Made by a program: the position numbers and the translations under genes
Assembly: GCA_963797485.1 (NCBI GenBank)
Contig: CAWCPF010000001.1
Span: 1-64,000 of the forward strand
Origin: CAWAND01 sp963797485
GTDB lineage: Bacteria > Chloroflexota > Anaerolineae > Anaerolineales > E44-bin32
Direction of reading: 5' to 3'
DNA: 64,000 nucleotides
Part shown: positions 29,854-38,046 of the stretch, in pieces
How the letters are laid out: each line of letters begins with the position of its first letter
Position numbering within the stretch: position 1 is the stretch's first letter
The notes under the pieces: generated by a model
Told to the model about the DNA's origin: nothing
What the model saw: the letters and a program-made list of their open reading frames with translations, nothing else
Databases searched by the model: none

Positions 29854-29917
29854 ATCGGGAGTGCGGAAGGCTTGAGCCCGGGAACCAGCTCCCGGAGGCC
29901 AAGACCTGCCCGCCGCG

Positions 29918-30761
29918 TTACTCGTCGAACAGGTAGGTCAACTCGGCGTAGAAACGCACCTGCCGCTGGCGCATCCGCTGCTTGACCCAGTCCTCCAGCT
30001 CGGATTGTTTTTGGCGCAGCGGTGCCTTACCTTTCAAGCGCTCAATAGGGAAATTCACGCGCAGGGCACACGGTGAGATGATGAAGCGCGTGATCCCGGT
30101 CGGGAAGTACAGGCCCTGGGCCGCAGCCGTGACCACGTCGTGGACGGCGAAACTGGGGAACACGATCAGGCAGCCGCGCTGATCGTAGAGCTGGTCAAGC
30201 TCCTCCGGAATGTGCGAATTCGTCCGTTCGAAGTTCCATCTCCCGTCATAGACCTCCACGACTGAGTTCAACGTCTTCAGGCGGTTGGCCAACGTATCAT
30301 CCGGGCCGCGGAGCTCGTACATCGGCCCGTGGCTGACGGCGGCGAAGGCGTGACTACCGGCCGAATTCGATCGGCTTCGGCTCGGCGCCGCGCTCGGCCT
30401 CCACCATGGTCACCCCGCCTGTCTCCCGGAGGCACGCGAGGAACTCGGGTGTGTCAGGGCACAACACGACATGGTTCCAGGTTTTGATGTCTACCGAGTC
30501 GCCATTAGGATGGACGACCTGCACCAAGGCGTGCGGCAGACCCAGGGCTTTGAAGGCCAGGACCCGGTTGGCCCCGTCGAGCACGACGTAGCGCAGCCGC
30601 TCACCCCCCAGGGGCAAGACCACCGGGGGGTTCTTCAACACGCCGTCTTGACGAAGGGCGGCCACCAACGGGTCGGCGCGCTGGGGGTCGGTATGCTCGT
30701 GGGGTTGCAGGGCGTCCGTGGGAACGATGGCCAGTTGAGGCAGATCAGGCAGGCGTTTCAT
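29918..30761 (-). CDS. ParB-fold protein, free serine kinase (SerK/SbnI)-like (one +1 frameshift)
   Basis: About 280 aa after correction. The N-terminal half has the ParB-like nuclease fold: LQPHEHTDPQRADPLVAAL, DGVLKNPPVVL and VVLDGANRVLAFKALG, the last resembling the DGHHR motif of SerK/SbnI. In archaeal SerK and staphylococcal SbnI this fold phosphorylates free serine to O-phosphoserine. The frame breaks at 30356; removing one T gives FGRSHAFAAVSHGPMYEL. ATG 30761 lies inside the last codons of the CBS gene, so the two are coupled. Pairing with a cystathionine/cysteine synthase strongly suggests phosphoserine supply. A chromosome-partition role is unlikely in this context. Confidence 0.7.
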
Positions 30762-32181
30762 GCTTCTCCAGCTGGGCCAGATACTCGAGGGCATCGATGA
30801 TGGTCAGGATGCCCACCGGCCGATCGATATCGTCGGTCAAGACGACGACCTTGCGCTGCATCAGCTCCGGCAGGACATCTACCAGCGGTGTGGTCGACCG
30901 ATGCGTGCGCACGTCGCGGTTGATCATGGCCTCGATGGTCTCATCCGGGGGATGCTGATGGTCGGAGCTCAACATGTGGGTGAGGAGCTCGACCTCGGTC
31001 ACCATGCCCACCAGCCCGGACTCGGAGCTGATGACCGGGAGCTGGTCGATGCCGTTCTGGCGCATGCGGGTGATGACGTCTCTCAGCCTGTCATCCTCTG
31101 AGGCGGTGATGAGCGCCGGGAGGCCTCGAGCGCTGGCGACCTCGAACGCGCTGACGCGCCGCTGGTCGATGGGCAGGAAGCCGTGCTCCTTCATCCAATC
31201 GTCATTGAACACTTTGGACAGATAGCGTGTGCCGCTGTCGGGCAGCAGCACCACGACCAGACGCTCTTCAGGCAGATCGCGGGCATACTTAAGGGCCCCG
31301 GCCAGCGCCGCCCCGCTCGACCCACCGGCGAAGATGCCTTCGTCGCGCACCAGCCGCCGGGTCCACAAGAACGACTCGGCGTCATCCACCTGGACCACGT
31401 GGTCGATCTGGGACAGGTCCAGCGTCCCGGGGACGAAGTCCTCCCCGATGCCTTCGACCTTGTAGGGCCAGGCCTCCAGCCCTTCGGCCGATGCTCGCTC
31501 CCAGGCGTCTTGAAGCAGCGAGCCCTCGGGATCAACACCCACGATCCGCACGCCGGTGTTTTGTTCATGTAGAAACCGGGCGACGCCGGTGATCGTGCCG
31601 CCCGTTCCCATCCCGATGACCACATCCGTGACCTGGCCTGCGGTCTGTTCCCAGATTTCGGGACCGGTCGTGGCATAGTGGCTTTCCGGGTTATCAGGGT
31701 TGAAATACTGGTTGGCGAGTACGGCATTGGGCGTCTCGGCGGCGATCTTGCGGGCCACCGAGTAGTACGAGCGGGGGTCGTCAGGCGCGACCGCCGTCGG
31801 GGTGATAACCACTCGGGCGCCGTACGCCCGGAGCAGCCGGATCTTCTCGTCGGACATCTTGTCCGGCATGACGAACACGGATTGATACCCACGCAGGGCG
31901 CAGGCAATGGCTAAGGCCACGCCGGTGTTGCCTGACGTGGCCTCGACGATCGTTCCTCCGGGCTCGAGCGAGCCGTCGCGCTCAAACCCGTCGATCATGC
32001 GCACGGCGATCCGGTCCTTCACGGATCCGCCGGGGTTGAACATCTCGAGCTTGGCGTACAGCGAGCATCTCAGCCCGCGCGAAACCCGGTTGAGCCGCAC
32101 CAACGGGGTCCAACCGATCGTGCCGGCGATGTCATCGAAGACATGGAGCCCTGGTGACGGGGACAGCCGTTTAGACGGCAT
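30745..32181 (-). CDS. cbs: Cystathionine beta-synthase (PLP core plus CBS domain pair)
   Basis: 478-aa fold-type II PLP enzyme. The PLP lysine lies in NPGGSVKDRIA, the phosphate loop in GMGTGGTITG, and the substrate loop in EATSGNTGVAL. After residue 345 two CBS domains follow (ALITASEDDRLRDVI... and DVRTHRSTTPLVDVL...), which in homologues bind adenosyl ligands and regulate activity. Joins serine or phosphoserine with homocysteine (or sulfide). It overlaps the serine-kinase-like gene downstream and is convergent with the gamma-family enzyme, so a transsulfuration route is complete here. Confidence 0.9.
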   Translation of the reverse strand: MPSKRLSPSPGLHVFDDIAGTIGWTPLVRLNRVSRGLRCSLYAKLEMFNPGGSVKDRIAVRMIDGFERDGSLEPGGTIVEATSGNTGVALAIACALRGYQSVFVMPDKMSDEKIRLLRAYGARVVITPTAVAPDDPRSYYSVARKIAAETPNAVLANQYFNPDNPESHYATTGPEIWEQTAGQVTDVVIGMGTGGTITGVARFLHEQNTGVRIVGVDPEGSLLQDAWERASAEGLEAWPYKVEGIGEDFVPGTLDLSQIDHVVQVDDAESFLWTRRLVRDEGIFAGGSSGAALAGALKYARDLPEERLVVVLLPDSGTRYLSKVFNDDWMKEHGFLPIDQRRVSAFEVASARGLPALITASEDDRLRDVITRMRQNGIDQLPVISSESGLVGMVTEVELLTHMLSSDHQHPPDETIEAMINRDVRTHRSTTPLVDVLPELMQRKVVVLTDDIDRPVGILTIIDALEYLAQLEKHETPA

Positions 32182-32287
32182 CCAGCATTCGGCCTCTCTG
32201 GTCCATCCGCTCCTTGGAAGCGTACCACGGTTTCAAAGGCCCGAAAAAGGCGGCGGTCGGGCCGGGGCATTCGCCGTCACGCGCAGG

Positions 32288-32293
32288 TATAAT
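32288..32293 (+). promoter_or_regulatory. -10 element (GG-TATAAT) for the M20 peptidase gene
   Basis: TATAAT preceded by GG, 80 bases before the ATG at 32373, in the divergent gap with the CBS gene. No strong -35. Confidence 0.5.
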
Positions 32294-32372
32294 GTCGCCA
32301 GCCCTTGGCCGAGCGAGACGATGCACCAGAGCGACGTCATTCGAACTCGATCCCGATCATAGGAGACGCTGA

Positions 32373-33746
32373 ATGTCAGACCGAACCCCTGCTCTGGAAT
32401 ACGCTGGAGCGCACCGCAGCGAAGCTCTCGAATCCCTCAAAGACCTGCTGCGTATCCCCTCCGTGTCCACCCTGCCCGAGAACCTTCCCGACATGGCACG
32501 CGCCTCAAAGTGGATTTCAGATCGGCTGACCGGGATGGGCTTCGACAAGGTCGAGGTTATGCCGACGGCGCGCCATCCGATCGTGTATGGCGAACACATG
32601 CATGCCGGCGCGAAGGCGCCCACCATCCTGGTCTACGGCCATTACGACGTCCAGCCCGCCGATCCAATCGAGCTGTGGGAAACCGACCCCTTCGAACCGA
32701 CCATCCGGGGCGACGACCTCTTCGCCCGCGGTGCCTCCGACATGAAAGGCCAGCTGGTCGCCCATCTGATGGCCGTCGAGGCCATGTTGGCCACCAATGG
32801 ACTGCCAGTCAACCTCAAATACATGGTGGAGGGCGAAGAAGAGGTTGGCTCCACCAACATAGAGCTCTTTATCAAGAAGCATGGTCGGCTCCTGGCTTGC
32901 GATGTGTGCCTGAATACCGACGCCGGCATCCATTCGGCCGACACACCCGCCATCACGTATGCGTTGCGCGGCCTGGCGTATTTCGAGATCCGGCTGCAGG
33001 GTCCCGACCATGATCTGCATTCCGGCCGGTTCGGGGGCGCAGTCCCCAACCCCGCCAATGCCCTGGCCAAACTCCTGGCCGGCATGCACGACGAGCAGGG
33101 CCGGGTGACCCTGCCCGGGTTCTATACCAAGGTCAGGCCGCTGACGGACGACGAACGCAACGACCTGGCCAAGTCGCCCGAAGACGAGGCCTGGTGGAAG
33201 GAGCAGGCCGGGGTAGACACATTGAGCGGTGAGCTCGGGTACACCCCAACCGAGCGCGCCACCGCTCGGCCCACCCTGGACGTGAATGGCCTGTTGAGTG
33301 GTTTTACGGGCGAAGGATCGAAGACCGTGCTCCCGTCCCGGGCCATGGCCAAGCTCTCCATGCGGCTGGTGCCGGACCAGACCCCGGCCGAGACCGAGGC
33401 CTCGCTTCATCAGTATCTTGAGGAGAACATGCCGCCGGGGATTCGGTGGGAGGTCATCAACCATGCTGGCGGCCCGCCCGGAATCATCGACCGCGAGTCA
33501 CCGGCCGTCAAAGCCGCCGGCCGCGCGTTCGAGAAGACCTGGGGAAAGAGCCCCTTGTTCTTGCGCGAAGGGGGCTCGGTGCCCGTGGTTGGGATCATCC
33601 AACACGAATTGAATGTGCCGAGTCTGATGCTTGGATTCGGGCTGCCGGATGACAACCTGCACGCGCCCAACGAGAAGTTCCACTTGCCCAATTTCTACCG
33701 TGGGATCGATACCTACATCCACTTCACGCACGAGATGTCGGCTTGA
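32373..33746 (+). CDS. M20-family dipeptidase
   Basis: 457-aa zinc peptidase of the M20 (PepV/CPG2/carnosinase-like) family. Metal and catalytic motifs are VYGHYDVQP, RGASDMKGQ with the bridging Asp, VEGEEEVGS with the catalytic Glu pair, and DAGIHSADT; GGPPGIIDR and REGGSVPVVGII lie in the C-terminal part with the dimerisation lid between. No signal peptide, so cytoplasmic peptide breakdown is likely. AGGAG lies upstream of ATG 32373. The stop overlaps the next gene's TTG. Confidence 0.88.
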   Translation: MSDRTPALEYAGAHRSEALESLKDLLRIPSVSTLPENLPDMARASKWISDRLTGMGFDKVEVMPTARHPIVYGEHMHAGAKAPTILVYGHYDVQPADPIELWETDPFEPTIRGDDLFARGASDMKGQLVAHLMAVEAMLATNGLPVNLKYMVEGEEEVGSTNIELFIKKHGRLLACDVCLNTDAGIHSADTPAITYALRGLAYFEIRLQGPDHDLHSGRFGGAVPNPANALAKLLAGMHDEQGRVTLPGFYTKVRPLTDDERNDLAKSPEDEAWWKEQAGVDTLSGELGYTPTERATARPTLDVNGLLSGFTGEGSKTVLPSRAMAKLSMRLVPDQTPAETEASLHQYLEENMPPGIRWEVINHAGGPPGIIDRESPAVKAAGRAFEKTWGKSPLFLREGGSVPVVGIIQHELNVPSLMLGFGLPDDNLHAPNEKFHLPNFYRGIDTYIHFTHEMSA

Positions 33747-34751
33747 GCTCAGCGCAGCCAGCCGCCTCCGCCCAGCCTCCCGGCGCGTTGTCGACCTACG
33801 GTGGCCAGGCAGTTATCGAAGGCGTCATGATGCGCGGGCGGACCTCGTGCAAGGTGGCGGTGCGCGCCCCTGACCACAGCATCCAGGTCGAAGACCTGCC
33901 GCTTCCCCCGCTGTACCAGAGCCGCTGGGCCACGCTTCCATTCCTGAGGGGGTTGCTGGTCCTGTGGGATGCCCTTGGCCTGGGCATGCGCGCCCTAACC
34001 TTCTCCGCCAACGTCCAGGCTGGTGAGGAGGCCAGGATCGAGGGCGCTCCCCTGGCACTGACTATGGCGGCATCCCTGCTGGTTGGGGCGGGCCTGTTCT
34101 TCCTGCTGCCGGCCGGCGGCGCTTACCTGGCCGAACAGCTTTTCACGATCAACTCCAACTGGTCCAATCTGCTTGAAGGATTGGTCCGCCTGGCGCTCCT
34201 GGTCGGCTACGTTTGGGCCATCGGCTTACTCCCGGACGTTCGGCGCGTGTTCGGTTATCACGGGGCCGAGCACATGACCATCAATGCCTACGAGGCCGGA
34301 GCGCCGCTGGATGTGGCCAGCGTGCGCCAGTTCTCGCGTCAGCACCCTCGCTGCGGAACCGCCTTCCTTCTGACAGTAGTGGTCTTCTCAGTTGTTCTAT
34401 TCAGCCTGCTGGGCGACATGGGGCTGCTCACGCGGTCTTGCAAGCCGCCTCCTGCTCCTGCCAGTCCTGGCATCGGTGGCTTACGAGTACATACGCTTGA
34501 CGGCGCGCTTCGTCGACCGCTGGTGGATCTGGCCATTTGTGGCACCCAATTTGGCCCTGCAATCCTTGACCACCCGCCGTCCGGACGACTCGATGCTGGA
34601 AGTGGCCATCGCCGCCTTCCAGGCCATGAGGGCCGGCGAGCCTGAGCCGTCCCCGTTCCTGCGATGGGCGAACTGGCGGCCTGAGGCCGCTGCCCGGGTC
34701 CAAACACACGCCTGCGTGGGCCACATGTGGGCAGCCGGCCTTCCTACCTAA
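33743..34751 (+). CDS. DUF1385 integral membrane protein (one +1 frameshift)
   Basis: About 335 aa. The N-terminal GGQAVIEGVMMRG and the central FGYHGAEHMTINAYEAG are the signature motifs of DUF1385, a membrane family with unproved function (metal-dependent enzyme suggested). Four or five membrane helices are visible. The frame breaks at 34436: removing one T gives LLTR-LASRLLLLPVLAS, followed by the expected RWWIWPFVAPNLALQSLTTRRPDD end. TTG 33743 overlaps the peptidase stop. Confidence 0.82.
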
Positions 34752-34821
34752 ATCACGCGGTTAGGCCCCCTAGGTTCCCAAGTAGTTTGCTTACAACCTG
34801 CGGCACAGTTTGCCGCTAAGG

Positions 34822-34827
34822 TATAAT
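34822..34827 (+). promoter_or_regulatory. -10 element (GG-TATAAT) of the fluoride-riboswitch transcript
   Basis: TATAAT preceded by AAGG, 8 bases before the first paired bases of the riboswitch aptamer, so the transcript would start at or just before the aptamer. Confidence 0.6.
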
Positions 34828-34834
34828 CTCGTTC

Positions 34835-34894
34835 GGGCGATGAGGCTCGCCCGCACCAACCCAACCGCCTGGATTAAGGCTGATAGCCTCTGCC
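34835..34894 (+). promoter_or_regulatory. Fluoride riboswitch (crcB motif)
   Basis: The aptamer order matches the crcB consensus: hairpin GGGCG/CGCCC (34835-34852) with loop containing GATGAGGCT, then ACCGCCT, a second hairpin GCCT/AGGC (34867-34880), then GGCTGAT and AGCCTC. Loop GAGGCT (34842-34847) is the exact reverse complement of AGCCTC (34885-34890), giving the pseudoknot that cages fluoride. The pseudoknot strand is also the 5' arm of the terminator that follows, so ligand binding would switch transcription on. Downstream genes are MutS-like ATPases; MutS is, to my knowledge, among the genes reported under this riboswitch class. Confidence 0.9.
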
Positions 34895-34929
34895 AAAGAC
34901 CTGCGTCGATGGCAGGGGCTTTCTGTTTT
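34885..34929 (+). terminator. Fluoride-riboswitch expression-platform terminator
   Basis: AGCCTCTGCC (34885-34894) pairs over ten positions with GGCAGGGGCT (34911-34920), including one G-U pair, followed by TTCTGTTTT. The first six bases are the same ones used in the aptamer pseudoknot, so aptamer and terminator are mutually exclusive. This is the classic fluoride-on switch. Confidence 0.85.
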
Positions 34930-34959
34930 CGGGGCAGGGGAAAGGTTGTCAAGTCGGCG

Positions 34960-36495
34960 TTGGAATTCCACAGCATTCTTTACCGAAACACGTCGGACCA
35001 CGCGGAGCGGCCGGTTGTAACTCCGGCGTTTTTCCGCGACCTGAACCTCGATCAAATCGTTGGCGCCATCATCGCCGGGCGGGAGAACTTCGACCTGGAA
35101 CCGTTCTTCACGACCCCTTTGGCGGACCCAGACGCTGTGCGCTACCGACAGGCCGTCATGCGAGATCTTGAAGAACCCGGTCTAAAAGCAGGTGTGAAAG
35201 CATTTTCGGCCGGAATGCAAGAGGTTGCCCGCCAGTTGGCAGTTGCAAGCGAAGCGGGCCCGCAAGCGTGGCGTGAGGGTTGGATGCTGGAAGCCACGTT
35301 AGCCTATGGCGACGCCGTAACCGGGCTTGAACAGTGTTTGGCTGTCTCAGCCTTGAATTCGCAGGGATTGCAGGCGTTCCGAGATTTCACCGACGCATAC
35401 GTCAAGTCGGCCACATTCCGCTCCCTTCTAGCCGAAGCCAGGCAGGTGAAACTTGAACTATCCGCTGTCCGATATAGCCTAACCCTTCAACCGGGCAAGT
35501 TCAGCGTCAGCAGATTCGAAGAGCAGCCAGACTATGGCGCAAAGATCCAGGCGACATTCGAGAAGTTCCGCCAGGCTGAAGCTAAGGGCTACCTATCCAA
35601 ACTCAAACCGGCGGGCGGCCTGAACCACATAGAAGCTCTGATTCTCGAGTTCGTGGCCCGACTTTACCCGGAGCCGTTCACGGCTCTGGAGGGTTTTTGC
35701 GCACGGCACGCGGATTTTGTGGACACGCGTATGAGCACCTTCCACCGCGAGGTCCAATTCTACTTGGCGTACCTGGACTTCATCGAACCGATCAAGGACA
35801 TGGGGCTTTCGTTCTGCTACCCAGATATCACCGACCAACTTGATCACGCGTTTGCCCGCCAGGCCTACGATCTGGCCTTGGCGCACAAGCTCGTTTATGA
35901 CGAACGGCGTGTGGTCCCGAACAGCTTCCGCCTTGACGATCAGGAAAGGATCATTGTGGTCACCGGGCCCAACCAAGGCGGCAAGACGACCTTCGCACGG
36001 ATGTTTGGGCAGCTGCACTTCTTGGCCAGCCTCGGATGCGCCGTGCCCGGCCGCGACGCCCGCCTGTCACTGTTCGATCAAATCTACACACACTTCGAAA
36101 GGGCTGAAGATGTCCAAAGTCTTCGCGGCAAGCTCCAGGACGACTTGATACGCATCCGCGACATCCTCCAAGAACAACCCCAAACAGCATCGTTATCATC
36201 AACGAAGTAATTCCGGCTCGACTACATTGGCAGATGCCATCATCCTAAGCCGTTCGATCATGGAAAAGCTCCTCGGTTTAGGCGCGCGAGGTGTGTGGGT
36301 GACTTTTATTGACTAACTCGCCTCGATGAGTTCAAGAACAGTCAGCATGGCGAGCACGGTTGTCCCGGAGACTCCCGAAGTGCGGACCTCAACGAAATCC
36401 TGCGACGCCCCGCTGACGGTCTGGCATACGCAATGGCGCTCGCCAAGAAGCATCGACTGACAAACGAACAGATCAAGGAGCGCATCAAAGCGTGA
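34960..36495 (+). pseudogene. MutS-like ATPase A, interrupted near the C-terminus
   Basis: Stand-alone MutS-core protein (lever/clamp-like helices plus ABC ATPase, about 510 aa), without the mismatch-recognition domain. Walker A is GPNQGGKTTF (near 35970). After about 36190 the frame changes twice (N-E-V, then F-G-S-T-T-L-A-D-A), reaches an in-frame TAA at 36314-36316 where a Glu codon (GAA) is expected in F-I-D-E-L-A-S, and changes again before ending at 36495. A substitution stop as well as indels argues somewhat for true decay. The start is unclear; in-frame TTG 34960 is the first after the terminator. It follows the fluoride riboswitch. Confidence 0.7.
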
Positions 36496-37985
36496 AAGTC
36501 CTTCTATGGATCGCTGATCGGGATTTCCACCCAACCCATCGACCTGACTCATCATGCGCCACTTGTCCAGGACCTCGAGCTCAAGGTTCTCATCGGGGCC
36601 ATGGCCCAAGGGGACCAATTTCTTTACGACGTGGCCGAAAAGGGCTCTATTGGACAGCCTGGTCGATCCTGATGCGATCACCTTTCGCCAGGACGTCCTC
36701 AAGGATTGTTTGGCCCATGCGGACGTTATCCGAACGCTGTACGAACTCCCCATCCAGGCCAACCAGAGAAAGCAGAGACATTGGCTCGGGATTTTCAGCC
36801 AACATCCGAGCGGCATCGTCAGCGGCGGGCGGCAGATGCTCGAAACGTTTTTCGACTTGCTCAACGCTACATGAGGCATATCGCCTCCGTTCATCGAGAC
36901 GAGTTCCAGTCGGCTGGCTTCCAACGATTCTTCGCAATGATTGAGGAAGAGTTGAGCGATGCCTATCTAGGCAGTGTTCGTGAGCACCTGCAATCGCTCC
37001 ATTTTGTGGGCGGCGTGGTCCGAGCGCTGAGCTTGGACGGGCCAATAAAGGGACCCACTATGTCCTGCGCGGATCGCGCCAGAAGATGGGTTGGCTCGGT
37101 CAGCTTCTGGGTCGCGGTTCCCCCGCTCTACCTACAATCCACCCACGTGACGATGCGGGGGCGCGAGCCCTCGGGGACCTGCGGGACACGGGCTTGAACT
37201 CGGTCGCCAATGCGGTTGGGCAAGCAGCCGATCATGTCGAAAGTTTTTTCATGCCCTCCGCTTCGAACTGGCCTTCTATGTCGGCTGTATGAACCTGGCC
37301 GAACAACTGACACAACTCGGGGAACCGATCTCCTTTCCCGATCCTGCTCCGGCAGGCGAGCGGCGGCTCGCGGCGTCTGAGCTCTATGACCCAACCCTTG
37401 CCTTGACGGTGAAACAAAAGGTCGTGGGCAACGACCTAGGGGCCGACTGGTAAAGACCTGATCTTCATCACGGGGGCCAACCAGGGTGGAAAAACGACCT
37501 TCTTGCGCAGCGTGGGGTTGGCCCAATTGATGATGCAGTGCGGGATGTTCGTTGCGGCCAGGACCTTTCGGGCTAACGCCAGCCGAGGCATTTTCACTCA
37601 CTTCAAACGCGTAGGAAGACGCCTCAATGGAGAGCGGAAAACTGGACGAAGAGCTTGGCAGGATGAGCGAGATCGTCGATCGCATCCGACCGAACGCTTT
37701 GATACTCTTCAACGAGTTGTTCTCGTCCACCAATCAGGCGGAGGGCGTCGAGCTGGCCACGCAGGTAACTTCGGCCTTGCTGGATAGGAGCATCAAAGTC
37801 TTGCATGTCACGCATCTGCATGAATTGGCCAATGGCTTCCGTGAGGCCCGCACATCGGCGGCCCTTTTCCCCAGGGCCGAAAGAAGACCTGGGGGAAACG
37901 AACCTTCAGATTCCTCGAGGGGGAGCCTCTCCAGACGAGTTTCGGACAGGACGTATATACACAGGTGTTTGCCGAGGATCGCTAG
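36492..37985 (+). pseudogene. MutS-like ATPase B, many frame breaks
   Basis: Second MutS-core ATPase (about 495 aa if repaired), whose GTG start overlaps the stop of copy A (GTGA), so the pair was translationally coupled. Ordered pieces in different frames are IDLTHHAPLVQDLELKVLI, LLDSLVDPDAITFRQDVLK, RHIASVHRDEFQSAGFQRFF, NKG-like KGTHYVLRGSRQKMGWLG, Walker A ITGANQGGKTTFLRS (about 37470), LILFNELFSSTNQAEG (Walker B/signature region) and a tail ending FGQDVYTQVFAEDR at 37985. I count about seven frame changes. Decay versus sequence error cannot be settled here. Confidence 0.68.
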
Positions 37986-38046
37986 ACGTCTGCTGTTACC
38001 ATGCCTCTGCTCAGCCTCGCAGGCTCGTTTCAACCAAGTTATCTGT

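Noticed and set aside
29918..30761. Chromosome-partition ParB
   Set aside because: The fold is ParB-like but there is no HTH or CTPase region, no ParA and no parS nearby; overlap with the cystathionine synthase gene favours the serine-kinase branch.
36214..36500. A separate short gene between the two MutS-like ATPases
   Set aside because: All pieces align with the C-terminal end of MutS-like ATPase A after frame correction.
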